Source: Dyadobacter fermentans DSM 18053
GTDB taxonomy: Bacteria; Bacteroidota; Bacteroidia; Cytophagales; Spirosomataceae
Length of the DNA: 64,000 nucleotides
Assembly (NCBI RefSeq): GCF_000023125.1
Contig: NC_013037.1
Coordinates: 310,001-374,000, forward strand
Direction of reading: 5' to 3'
Below are positions 53,566 to 62,688 of this stretch, one piece after another. Under the pieces are notes generated by a model, which had not been told where the DNA came from, ran no database searches, and saw only the letters and a list, made by a program, of their open reading frames with translations. Position numbers and translations under genes: made by a program. Position 1 is the first letter of the stretch. Each line of letters opens with the position of its first letter.

Positions 53566-55707
53566 ATGCGACATCCTATACTATTGTTTAGATACATATT
53601 TCCAATTCTGCTCCTGCTCAATATCGGCTCCGGCGTAACCCAGGCACAGGACCGCTGCGGCTCAATGGAATTGCTTCAAAAGCGGTTTACCGATAAGCCG
53701 GCCCTCAAATTAATGTTTGATCAGCGGGACGAGCGCATCCGGCAAATGGTCAATGCGAGAATGGCGTCCGGCAAAAGCCTGCGTACCACCGGCCCTGTTA
53801 CCATTCCGGTGGTTTTTCACGTGGTTATGAACCGCCAGTCGCTCGTGACCGACGCCCAGATCATGGCGCAGCTCGATACCATTAATAAGGACTATGCCGG
53901 TACCAACGCCGGTGCTTCGAAAATCCCGTCGCATTTCAGGTCACTTTTCGGGCAGTCGGGCATTCAATTCTGCCTCGCCCAGCGCACGCCCAATGATGCG
54001 CCCTCGACGGGGATCGTGCGTTACACCACCACGCGCACGTCGTTCGACTACACTACCAACCAGGTGAAGCATGCCGAATCGGGAGGTGCCGATGCCTGGG
54101 ATACGGATAAATACCTGAATATCTGGATCTGCGACTTATCGGGAAGCACATTAGGCTACGCCACATTCCCCGACGACGGCGTAGAAGACGAGCAGGGCGT
54201 GGCTGTCGACTATGCCTCGCTGCCTGGGGGAAGCGCAGCAGGCTTTAACCAGGGCAAGACTTTGACACACGAACTGGGCCATTATTTCGACCTCTACCAC
54301 ATTTGGGGTGACGATAACGGCTCATGCACGGGAAGCGACAATATTGATGACACGCCCAACCAGAGCAACAGCACTACCTCCTGCCAGACAGGCATCGTAA
54401 CCGACCGCTGTACCCCCACGGCGCCCGGCATCATGTATCAGAATTACATGGATTACACTCCTGATGCGTGCCTGTATATGTTTACCAAAATGCAGGTGGC
54501 GCATATGGAGGAAATTTTTACTACTTACCGCTCATCGCTTTTACTCTCCAATGCCTGCACGCCCGTCGACGTAAAGAAAAAAGACGCTTCCCTGAAAGCG
54601 ATCCGCCAGCCCGCGCAGCGCATTTGTACCAATACTCTCACGCCGCAGGTAACATTAGTAAATCGCGGCAGCGAAACGCTTACGTCGGTAACGATTCACG
54701 CGGTGATCGACAACGGCACCGTGCAAAACTTTAACTGGACGGGCTCGCTGGCCACTTATGCCGAAGCCACGGTGACATTGCCGCAACTCACCACCGTTGA
54801 AGGCAACCACGTTCTGAGCATTTACACCTCCAACCCGAACGGCGCCGCCGACCAGGACACTTCCAACGACGCGCTGAGCCTCGACTTCATTTACTATGAA
54901 CCGTTTGCTGCGCCCGTGCAGGAAAGTTTTGAAGGGCTGTTCCCGCCGCAAGGCTGGGATATCGTGAACGAAGATGGCGGCTCGACCTGGGAAAAAACCA
55001 CTTCCGCGGCCAAAACGGGCGGCGCTTCCGTGAAGATCGCGAATTTTGATAACCAGCTCGTCGGCCAGCGCGATTACCTGCGGTCGCCGACGGTGAATAT
55101 TGCAGGTGCCGACTCGGCATTCGTATCGTTCCAGGTAGCGGCGGCAACGTATACCAACGCCTCCGCACAGGGCAATGTGTGGGATACATTGCAGGTGCTT
55201 ATTAGTACAGATTGCGGACAGACTTACACAAGTGTCTACAAAAAATGGGGATCGACGCTCGTTACCCGCAATACAGCCACCCGCACCGCATTTACGCCGG
55301 GTGTGAACGAATGGAGGCGTGAAGAAATCAATATCGGCCGGTTCATCGGTCAGGGTGAAATACTTGTTGCTTTCCTGAACACAAACGGCAACGAAAACGA
55401 CATTTACCTCGACGACATCAATATCCGCACAGTCACCATCAACCCGAACCTGAAAGAAGCGGGTTTCCTGGTAACGCCCAACCCAACGAGCGGACAGGTA
55501 TCGGTACAGTTCTACCCGCATCCGGAGCAACTGAAATCGGTGTCCATTTACAACGTAGCGGGCCAGAAAGTGGCCGAAACCGTCATCACCGGCGAAGTAG
55601 CATCAAATGTGTATGATTTTGACCTGACAAGGTTCGCGGCCGGCTTATACGTGGTAAAAGCACAATTCGAAGGCCGCGTGCTGACGAAGAAGATTGTAAA
55701 GAATTGA
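53566..55707 (+). CDS. T9SS-secreted M43-type (cytophagalysin) metalloprotease
   Basis: The 713-residue protein has a signal peptide, then the metzincin zinc helix HELGHYFDLYH with H235, E236, H239 and H245, and the Met-turn NYMDYTPDACLYM. The eighth motif position is Asp rather than the usual Gly. After about residue 345 follow beta-sandwich domains, including a MAM-like segment (WDIVNEDGGSTWEKTTSAA). The T9SS C-terminal domain begins at about 640 (FLVTPNPTSGQVSVQF) and ends GLYVVKAQFEGRVLTKKI. It is secreted or surface-anchored and digests proteins. Confidence 0.9.
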   Translation: MRHPILLFRYIFPILLLLNIGSGVTQAQDRCGSMELLQKRFTDKPALKLMFDQRDERIRQMVNARMASGKSLRTTGPVTIPVVFHVVMNRQSLVTDAQIMAQLDTINKDYAGTNAGASKIPSHFRSLFGQSGIQFCLAQRTPNDAPSTGIVRYTTTRTSFDYTTNQVKHAESGGADAWDTDKYLNIWICDLSGSTLGYATFPDDGVEDEQGVAVDYASLPGGSAAGFNQGKTLTHELGHYFDLYHIWGDDNGSCTGSDNIDDTPNQSNSTTSCQTGIVTDRCTPTAPGIMYQNYMDYTPDACLYMFTKMQVAHMEEIFTTYRSSLLLSNACTPVDVKKKDASLKAIRQPAQRICTNTLTPQVTLVNRGSETLTSVTIHAVIDNGTVQNFNWTGSLATYAEATVTLPQLTTVEGNHVLSIYTSNPNGAADQDTSNDALSLDFIYYEPFAAPVQESFEGLFPPQGWDIVNEDGGSTWEKTTSAAKTGGASVKIANFDNQLVGQRDYLRSPTVNIAGADSAFVSFQVAAATYTNASAQGNVWDTLQVLISTDCGQTYTSVYKKWGSTLVTRNTATRTAFTPGVNEWRREEINIGRFIGQGEILVAFLNTNGNENDIYLDDINIRTVTINPNLKEAGFLVTPNPTSGQVSVQFYPHPEQLKSVSIYNVAGQKVAETVITGEVASNVYDFDLTRFAAGLYVVKAQFEGRVLTKKIVKN

Positions 55708-55740
55708 CGGGGGAGGTGGAATGAGCGGATGTGGAATGGG

Positions 55741-55920
55741 AATGATTGAATGATTGAATGATTGAATGATCCGCCGTGGAACAGGGAATGAGTTAATTCT
55801 GAATGACCGAATGATTGAATTTTGAATGGGTAAGTTTTAAATGAGCGAATTAGGCGTATTGCCAGCCATTTTTGTGCACTAACTATTCAATCATTCAATC
55901 ATTCATTCATTCATTCATTA
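55741..55920. repeat. Complementary octamer and tetramer repeats forming a 21-bp inverted repeat
   Basis: TGAATGAT-type octamers occur about four times at 55741-55771. The complementary ATTCAATC and ATTC units run from 55885 to 55920. A perfect 21-base inverted repeat is formed by 55747-55767 and 55885-55905 with a loop of about 117 bases. It lies between convergent genes and could act as a terminator or simply be a slippage-prone repeat. Confidence 0.8.
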
Positions 55921-55921
55921 C

Positions 55922-56317
55922 CTAATATATCCGCTTCACCACCACCTTGCTGTTTGTCTGCGAAACTGCGAAGTCTTTTGCGTTTTCGTTGGGTGGTGCG
56001 ATGAAGATTTGTTTTTTCTTTTTGCCGTCGGTGTTCACCCAGTTGGCGGAGTAGATTTCCGGGAGCTGGCCGGTGTAAATGGGGTGGTGATCGGAATACA
56101 TGAATACTTCTTCCTGCTCGAAAGCCAGTTCGAGGTCGCTTCCCTCGATTACATCGCAAATGATTTTCAACCCGCCTGCTTCGTCGTCCACCAGACCTTT
56201 AATGCGGGCTTTCCCGTAAAAAGGGTCTTCTTCAAAATCCCAATGGATGTAGTATTCGATTACGTTTCCGATCTGAGACTCAATGTAGTCGGCAGTTAGC
56301 AGTTGTTCCTGGCGCAT
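55922..56317 (-). CDS. Protein of unknown function (131 aa)
   Basis: The ATG at 56317 (MRQEQLLTADYIESQIGNVI) is used; an upstream TTG at 56356 would add 13 residues. The soluble, acidic protein shows beta-rich features with YYIHWDFEEDPFYGKARIKG and SDHHPIYTGQLPEIYSANWV. No family is recognised and no signal peptide is present. It is transcribed towards the protease gene, with the repeats at 55741-55920 between them. Confidence 0.65.
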   Translation of the reverse strand: MRQEQLLTADYIESQIGNVIEYYIHWDFEEDPFYGKARIKGLVDDEAGGLKIICDVIEGSDLELAFEQEEVFMYSDHHPIYTGQLPEIYSANWVNTDGKKKKQIFIAPPNENAKDFAVSQTNSKVVVKRIY

Positions 56318-56696
56318 GGTCGAAGTTGGTTTATAACACTCCTTTAAACTAAGCAAAACTCAAACGCACCCGCTGGTGGCGTTTTGACAAATGTAATCGT
56401 AAGCAGGATGTTTCCAAAAATAATAGGACCCGTTTCATAGATATTTGAAAAATTACGACCGACCGGTTACAGGCCATCTTTACGGCGGTGAACGAGCGAC
56501 TGTTCATGTGCCTGTTCATATACCTGTGTAGGTTAGTTGTGTAAATATATTTCGTAACGGCTTTGTCGAAGTTTTCGGAATGCGTTTATAGCGGTCGGGT
56601 GGGCCGTTAAAAACAAAGCGGTATGGTTTTTGTCTGCTGTTGGCTGATCAACAATTTTTTTCCGGGACCATGTCCCGTCACTTAGCCAAGATAGAT
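56318..56696 (+). other. Upstream region of the second SusC gene
   Basis: This 379-base region contains a 12-base tandem repeat (56501-56524), a near -7 box TATATTTC (56546-56553) and possible early start codons for the SusC gene (TTG 56640, ATG 56670). It contains no other supported gene. Confidence 0.45.
56501..56524 (+). promoter_or_regulatory. Tandem 12-base direct repeat upstream of the second SusC gene
   Basis: TGTTCATGTGCC and TGTTCATATACC (10 of 12 bases identical) lie head to tail. They sit 21 bases before a near-consensus -7 (TATATTTC), where an activator would bind in Bacteroidota promoters. Confidence 0.45.
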
Positions 56697-59600
56697 ATGA
56701 GAAAAACTCAACGCGTTGATGAGCCCGCGCCGTGTTCGGCCTCGCTCGTTTTCCTGAGGATCGGTCTCTTTCTGCTGCTGTTTTCAGGCCCGATATCGCG
56801 AAGTACCGCGCAACAGTCAGGGCAGGATTCGACAAGAAAGACCAGGCCCGACACCGCAGTAACCCCGGCTCCGAAAGCTGCACCAGTACCCGGCAAGCCG
56901 GCCTCCGATACCCTCCCCAAGCCTCAAACTACCACCGATTCTGCATCCAAATCCTCCACTTCACCGCTGGTGAAACCCACGCAGAATTTCGATCCGCTGA
57001 TTAAGCCAGCCCCTCAGAAAGATACATTGACCAACCCCGGCGCTACCGGCAACCCGGCCGCCGCCAAACCGGATAGCAACGCCGTCCCCGCACAGCCCGG
57101 TAATGCGAATGCGGCACAGCCCGCACAAAATGCAGCGCAAACGCCCGATTCGGTCGCCGCGCAAAAGCCGGCCCCCTCGGGCCCGACCGACGCTGGTCCG
57201 GGCGCTCGCGACATCAAGGGCGTGGTGAAGGATGAAAAGGGCGTAGGCATGCCCGGCGTGGCCGTGCTCGTGAAAGGCACCCAGATCCAGGCCATTACCG
57301 AGCCGGACGGTTCGTTCCAGATGAAAGTCCCTGCAAAAGGGGGGATATTGGTTTACAGTTTTGTAGGATTTACTACGAAAGAAGCACCGATTACCGGCCT
57401 CACTACCTACGATGCGCAGCTTGTACCCGAGGCGAAGGCACTCAAAGAAGTGGTGGTGGTGGGATATGGCGCACAAAGCAAACGCGACCTGGCCAGCTCC
57501 ACTTCGCGCGTCACCTCGCAGGAATACAAATCCGCGGTGGTCAACACCATCGACCAGGCCATTCAGGGCCGCGCCACAGGGGTGCAGGTAGTGGAAAGTT
57601 CCGGTGAGCCGGGCGCTTCTACGGTGGTACGCATCCGCGGGAACAACTCGCTGAGCGGGAATAATGAGCCGCTGTACGTCATAGACGGCTTCCCGATGCC
57701 GCCCTACCGCGAGGCTGGAACGGGTTTCTATGGTTCCTACACCCAAAATGGCTTGTACGGCATTAATCCGAACGACATTGAAAGCATGGAAATCCTCAAA
57801 GACGCTTCGGCAACAGCCATTTACGGCTCACGCGGCGCGAATGGGGTAGTCTTAATTACGACGAAATCGGGTAAGCGGGGCGAAGGCCGGGTGGAGCTGG
57901 TCAACAAAACTTCGTTCGGGCGCATTGCCAACCCGATTCAAATGATGAACTCCCGGCAATATGCCGAGGTGATCAACGAGAGCTTCCGCGTGACCGACCG
58001 GAATCCGCCGTTTGAAAACCTGGATAGCACAATGACCAACACCGACTGGGTGGATGCCATTACGCAGCAAAGTTTCAGGCAGGACATTACATTGAGCCTT
58101 TCGGGAGGCAGCCCTAAATCCTCGTATTACATTTCGGGTAATTATCTCAAAGACAAAGGCACGATCATCAATTCGGATAACGACCGGGCCAGTCTCCGCG
58201 TTAACCTGAATAACGAGATCAATAATTGGTACACCGTAAAAGGACAGCTGTCGTTTACCCGGCAGAAAACCAACCGTGCCGTAACCGCCTCGCGCGCATG
58301 GCCGAGCTCGGGCGGGCTCATGGACGGCCTCCGCGCCGCACCCACGCTCGCAATCGATTACCTGGGTAATAACAGCCTGGGTATCCCGAATTACCAGGGT
58401 TACTATTTCTCCAACCCGTACAACGAGCTGATGGCAAAGACGGACGTCACCCAGAGCGATTACTCGATCCTCAACATTGAAAACTACTTCAAAATCGCCA
58501 GCGGTCTGCAACTCGTGGTAAGCCTCGCCGGTAACCAGAACCTCACCCGCCGCAAGGTGTTCCTGCCGCCGACAACGGCCGAAGGCAACCAGGTGAAAGG
58601 AAAGGGAAGTAACACGACGGCCAATACGTATAGCTATAACTTCAACTCCTACCTGCAATACGAAAAGACCTTCCGCAAGAACCATTACCTGAATACAACG
58701 CTGGGTGTGGAATATAACGACCAGACTGTTGAATTCCTCAACACCAACTCTTCGGGCTTTGCAGTGCCGTTTTTTGGGGTAGATAACATCGGAAGCGCAC
58801 AATCGCAGGTGATCGCATCGTTCAAGGAAAAGCGCATCCTGCAATCGGGTTTCCTGCGCGCCAACTACTCTTTCAAAGGCCGCTACGTGCTCAATGCGTC
58901 CATCCGCGCCGATGGGGCCTCGGCATTTGCCGCTAACAAAAAGTACGGGATCTTCCCGGCGGTGGCCGTGGCCTGGAACCTCGATCAGGAGGAATTTATG
59001 AAGGGCGTTACCTTCGTCACCAACACGAAATTCCGTGCATCATACGGTGAAACCGGAAGCCAGGCTATTTCTCCCTATTCGTCACTGTCGCTGTATAGCG
59101 CCGGTTTCTACGAAATGGGACCGGGCGGAGATGGCTCCGTGATCAACACGGGCGTTTTCCCGAACACGATCGCTAATCCGAACCTCTCGTGGGAGCGTAC
59201 CAAGCAGTTCAATGTCGGGGTGGATTTCAATGCGGTAAAAGACCGGCTGGTTTTGAGTTTTGATTATTACAACAAAGTCACCTCCGATCTGCTGCAACCC
59301 CGCAAAGTGCCTACGCAATCCGGCGTGAGCACGATCATCGACAACTACGGTACCATGCGCAACCGCGGTATAGAGGTGAGCATTCAGGGAAATATTGTGC
59401 AGAATAAGAATGTGACTTACTCGACCCGGGTGAATGTTTCGAGAAACGTCAACACGCTCGTAGACCTGGGCGACCGCACGCAGCCGGATTATGTGAATAT
59501 CAATGGTAACCTGCTCGGCGGCGTGTCGGGTATTCTGGTGCCGGGGCAGGAGGTAGGACAATTTTTCGGCTACCGCGTCGACGGCCTCAGCCAGACAAAC

Positions 59601-60266
59601 GACTTCGACGCCAACGGCAACCCCACATTCCCGACCTTCGAAGGCCCGCGCCCGCCAGGCTCGACCGGAACACCGCTGTACGGCGCTTGGAAGTATGCGG
59701 ACGTGAACAACGACGGCATTATCACCGCCGACGACCGCGTGGTGCTCGGCAAATCCACGCCGGACTTTACCTTCGGATGGAGCCATGACCTTACGTGGAA
59801 AAATTTCGCGGTGAATGCATTGTTCACCGGTTCGGTTGGCAACGACGTGCTGAACCTCACGCGGTTCTATGTAAGCAATGGCGTGGTGGATTATGGCGGC
59901 GTCGGGTTTAACCAGTCTGAAGAATGGTTCCTGAACCGCCACACGGAGGCCAACCCGCACAACAACGTGAAATATCCGGGCGTACAGCGCGGTATCGCGT
60001 CGGGGGACATCAATTCGGTCATGGTCGAAGACGGCAGCTTTGCCCGACTCAAAATGCTCACCGTATCGTACACCTTCCCGAAACTCGGCCCGATCCAGAA
60101 TCCCCGGCTTTTTGTAACAGGCACCAACCTGTGGACGTGGACCAAATACTCGGGTTTCGATCCCGAGGTGAGCTCCTTCGGGCAATCGCTCTTGCAACAG
60201 GGCATCGACTACGGCGCATATCCCGCGCAGCGATCATACACCATCGGGTTTTCCTGCAATTTTTAA
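56697..60266 (+). CDS. SusC/RagA-type TonB receptor with long proline/alanine-rich linker
   Basis: Start 56697 is chosen because MRKTQRVDEPAPCSASLVFL leads into hydrophobic RIGLFLLLFSGPIS; an ATG at 56670 is also possible. After the signal, about 130 residues are rich in P, A, T, K, N and Q (for example APQKDTLTNPGATGNPAAAK) before the carboxypeptidase-like domain GVVKDEKGVGMPGVAVLVKG and plug ALKEVVVVGYGAQSKRDL. The barrel ends YTIGFSCNF. This linker is not a usual SusC feature. SusD follows after 24 bases. The substrate is unknown, though a split 5'-nucleotidase lies next to the pair. Confidence 0.9.
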   Translation: MRKTQRVDEPAPCSASLVFLRIGLFLLLFSGPISRSTAQQSGQDSTRKTRPDTAVTPAPKAAPVPGKPASDTLPKPQTTTDSASKSSTSPLVKPTQNFDPLIKPAPQKDTLTNPGATGNPAAAKPDSNAVPAQPGNANAAQPAQNAAQTPDSVAAQKPAPSGPTDAGPGARDIKGVVKDEKGVGMPGVAVLVKGTQIQAITEPDGSFQMKVPAKGGILVYSFVGFTTKEAPITGLTTYDAQLVPEAKALKEVVVVGYGAQSKRDLASSTSRVTSQEYKSAVVNTIDQAIQGRATGVQVVESSGEPGASTVVRIRGNNSLSGNNEPLYVIDGFPMPPYREAGTGFYGSYTQNGLYGINPNDIESMEILKDASATAIYGSRGANGVVLITTKSGKRGEGRVELVNKTSFGRIANPIQMMNSRQYAEVINESFRVTDRNPPFENLDSTMTNTDWVDAITQQSFRQDITLSLSGGSPKSSYYISGNYLKDKGTIINSDNDRASLRVNLNNEINNWYTVKGQLSFTRQKTNRAVTASRAWPSSGGLMDGLRAAPTLAIDYLGNNSLGIPNYQGYYFSNPYNELMAKTDVTQSDYSILNIENYFKIASGLQLVVSLAGNQNLTRRKVFLPPTTAEGNQVKGKGSNTTANTYSYNFNSYLQYEKTFRKNHYLNTTLGVEYNDQTVEFLNTNSSGFAVPFFGVDNIGSAQSQVIASFKEKRILQSGFLRANYSFKGRYVLNASIRADGASAFAANKKYGIFPAVAVAWNLDQEEFMKGVTFVTNTKFRASYGETGSQAISPYSSLSLYSAGFYEMGPGGDGSVINTGVFPNTIANPNLSWERTKQFNVGVDFNAVKDRLVLSFDYYNKVTSDLLQPRKVPTQSGVSTIIDNYGTMRNRGIEVSIQGNIVQNKNVTYSTRVNVSRNVNTLVDLGDRTQPDYVNINGNLLGGVSGILVPGQEVGQFFGYRVDGLSQTNDFDANGNPTFPTFEGPRPPGSTGTPLYGAWKYADVNNDGIITADDRVVLGKSTPDFTFGWSHDLTWKNFAVNALFTGSVGNDVLNLTRFYVSNGVVDYGGVGFNQSEEWFLNRHTEANPHNNVKYPGVQRGIASGDINSVMVEDGSFARLKMLTVSYTFPKLGPIQNPRLFVTGTNLWTWTKYSGFDPEVSSFGQSLLQQGIDYGAYPAQRSYTIGFSCNF

Positions 60267-60290
60267 TGTGGACCAATGCATTTGACAAAC

Positions 60291-61880
60291 ATGAAAATAC
60301 ATATCAAGCTATCCGCAATGCTGCTGGCTTTGCTGGGCGTTACCTCGTGCAAGGATAATCTGGAAGAATCGCCGTACTCGTCGTTGGGCAAAGATGTGGC
60401 TTTCAAGGACGAGGATGGCCTCAACCAGGCGACCATCGGCGTGTACCAGGCCTGGACCACCACCGATCATTCCGATATATTCAACCGTTTCATCCTGGCC
60501 GAATCGGGCCACCGGTATGCGACGGCGGGCATTCTCGGTTCCGGCGCAGACCCTTACTACCGCTTCGGGCACAACGCTGTTTCGGGTGCATTCGAATCCG
60601 TGTGGACGCGCTTTTATAAGATCATTTACCGCGCTAACACCGTGATCGACAACGCGAAAATGGCTGTCCCGGGCGAGGAGGAAGAGGCTGATCCGTACAT
60701 TGCCGAAGCGCGTGTGCTGCGTGCTTATGCTTATTTCAACCTGGTAAGGCTGTTCGGCGGCGTGCCGCTGATCCTGAGAGAAGTGAAGTCGTTTGAAGAC
60801 GAAGATCTCATTTTCGCAGGAAAGGCCACCGAGGCGGAGGTGTACGACGCCATTCTTGCCGACCTCACATTCGCCGAAACCATCCTGCCCGACTCGCGCG
60901 GCGGTGCAGAGCTCGGCCGGGTGTCCGCAGGAACCGTGAAAGCCCTCATGGGCAAGGTGTACCTCACCATGGCCGGAAAGCCATTGAACCGCACCGAAAA
61001 CTACCAGAAAGCCGCCGCCAAGCTGAGCGAGCTGGTGGGAGCGGCCAATGAGGAAACTTACGATATGGAGCTGCTTCCCAATTTCGCGGACGTGTTCGCG
61101 ATCGCCAACGAGCGTAACAGGGAGATCGTTCTGTCATTCGGATATTTTGTAAATCCGTCTAACCAGAATGGCAACATCCTTCCTTTTCACCTGTTCCCGT
61201 CGGGCCTGGTAAACGGCGACGAGCAGACCAACTACGGTTTGACTTATGATTTTTACAAATTGTACGAAAAAACCGATACGCGCCGGGATTTCACGCTGGT
61301 GTCGAAATACGCATTCACCGGTGGCGCCCGAGCGGGAGCGCAGGAAGGCGATAGCATTGTGTACGACGCTGCCAGCAGCCATTATATGAACCTCCGCACC
61401 AAGCAGCCATTCGCGCACGACGATTTCAAATACGGCATTGCTTTCGGGAAGCTGGCCCGCGAAGCCCGTGCTCCTGGAGCGCCTGTACAGGGTTACAATG
61501 CCGACCTGATCGAACTCAGGTTCTCGGATGTGCTGCTCATGCTGGCCGAGGCATTGGTAGAAACCGGCAAACCTGCCGAGGCATTGCCATTGCTCAACCG
61601 GGTGCGCGCGCGCGCGAAAGCCGCGCCGTCCAAAGCAACCGCTGTGCCCGCATTGCGTGCGGCGATCCGTAACGAGCGCAGGCTGGAACTGAGCGGGGAG
61701 TTCAATACCGTGTTCGATATCCGCCGGTGGGGTACATTGCAGGAAGAGATAGGGGCAATGTCCGAAGATCAGATCGTGGATAATATATTGATCCCCTACA
61801 CACCCCGCCTGGAATTGTACCCGATTCCCCAGTCGCAGCTCGATGCGAACCCGAATCTGCGGCAGAACGACGGCTGGTAG
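60291..61880 (+). CDS. SusD/RagB-type surface-binding lipoprotein
   Basis: The ATG at 60291 gives MKIHIKLSAMLLALLGVTSC, with lipobox VTSC; an ATG at 60276 is an alternative. The 529-residue protein has RAYAYFNLVRLFGGVPLIL in the TPR helix and AIRNERRLELSGEFNTVFDI near the C-terminus. It is the partner of the SusC gene 24 bases upstream. An inverted repeat follows at 61901. Confidence 0.95.
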   Translation: MKIHIKLSAMLLALLGVTSCKDNLEESPYSSLGKDVAFKDEDGLNQATIGVYQAWTTTDHSDIFNRFILAESGHRYATAGILGSGADPYYRFGHNAVSGAFESVWTRFYKIIYRANTVIDNAKMAVPGEEEEADPYIAEARVLRAYAYFNLVRLFGGVPLILREVKSFEDEDLIFAGKATEAEVYDAILADLTFAETILPDSRGGAELGRVSAGTVKALMGKVYLTMAGKPLNRTENYQKAAAKLSELVGAANEETYDMELLPNFADVFAIANERNREIVLSFGYFVNPSNQNGNILPFHLFPSGLVNGDEQTNYGLTYDFYKLYEKTDTRRDFTLVSKYAFTGGARAGAQEGDSIVYDAASSHYMNLRTKQPFAHDDFKYGIAFGKLAREARAPGAPVQGYNADLIELRFSDVLLMLAEALVETGKPAEALPLLNRVRARAKAAPSKATAVPALRAAIRNERRLELSGEFNTVFDIRRWGTLQEEIGAMSEDQIVDNILIPYTPRLELYPIPQSQLDANPNLRQNDGW

Positions 61881-61900
61881 CAGGAAATCCGGAGTTTCGG

Positions 61901-61928
61901 ACGTAGTTTTGCATTCATAAAACTACGT
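61901..61928 (+). promoter_or_regulatory. Promoter-overlapping inverted repeat before the 5'-nucleotidase genes
   Basis: ACGTAGTTTT (61901-61910) and AAAACTACGT (61919-61928) are perfect 10-base arms with an 8-base spacer. The first arm contains TAGTTTTG (61904-61911), which matches TAnnTTTG, and the ATG of the next gene follows at 61930. It could be an operator or a leader hairpin; no T tract suggests a terminator. Confidence 0.45.
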
Positions 61929-61929
61929 T

Positions 61930-62688
61930 ATGATCACTCCTTTCAAACATATTTACGGTGCGGTGCTGATCGCAGGCCTTGGCCTGCTGGCTTCCTGCCA
62001 AAAGCAGCTCACCGTTTCCAAAAGCGAATACAAGCAGTACGGCATCGACCAGCAGGTCGGTGCCGATTCTGCTATAATCCGGTACTATCAGCCTTACAAG
62101 GACAAAATGCAGGCGGAAATGAACCGCATCGTCGGCCAAACCGACGTGGCGCTCACCAAGCCTTCCGATCCCGAAACGCTGATGGGCAACTTCTTCGCCG
62201 ACGCGATGCTGAGAGAGGGTTTGAAAAAAGACCCCGCCATTCAGTTTACGCTGGCCACCAAAGGCGGCCTGCGCACCACATTCCCCAAGGGCGACATCAC
62301 CGTTTCGCACATTTATGAACTCATGCCTTTTGAAAATGAGTTGGTTGTGCTCAAACTATCTGGTGAAAGCGTGCAGCAGGTCATCGATTTTATTGCCAAA
62401 AAGGGCGGCCAACCCGTAGCCGGCATCCGGATGAAAATCCGCGACGGCAAAGCGTACGACGTAGCAATCGCCGGCCAGCCTTTTGACCCCAACAAAACTT
62501 ACCACCTGCTCACTTACGACTACCTGGCCGATGGCGGCGACGAGCTCGAAAGCCTGCGGCACCCGCTCGAACGCCGGGAGATCAATCAGCGCGTAAGAGA
62601 AGCATTGTTTGATTATATCAGCGACCTGACACGTCAGGGCAAAAAAATAACCGCTCAACTCGATGGAAGAATTGTTTCAGATAAATAG
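61930..62688 (+). CDS. 5'-nucleotidase C-terminal (substrate-binding) domain lipoprotein
   Basis: The 252-residue protein starts MITPFKHIYGAVLIAGLGLL with lipobox LASC. The rest matches the 5_nucleotid_C fold: TLMGNFFADAMLREGLKKD, LATKGGLRTTFPKGDITV, IYELMPFENELVVLKLSG, and DYLADGGDELESL. It lacks the metallophosphatase domain, which is encoded by the next gene. The two genes overlap by 26 bases and together make up one 5'-nucleotidase. Confidence 0.9.
   Translation: MITPFKHIYGAVLIAGLGLLASCQKQLTVSKSEYKQYGIDQQVGADSAIIRYYQPYKDKMQAEMNRIVGQTDVALTKPSDPETLMGNFFADAMLREGLKKDPAIQFTLATKGGLRTTFPKGDITVSHIYELMPFENELVVLKLSGESVQQVIDFIAKKGGQPVAGIRMKIRDGKAYDVAIAGQPFDPNKTYHLLTYDYLADGGDELESLRHPLERREINQRVREALFDYISDLTRQGKKITAQLDGRIVSDK

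Noticed and set aside
57852..58844. Long open frame on the minus strand inside the second SusC gene
   Set aside because: G+C-rich coding DNA leaves few stops on the opposite strand. The frame has no domain, whereas the plus strand has SusC motifs throughout. The same holds for 30797-32002 and 59082-60197.
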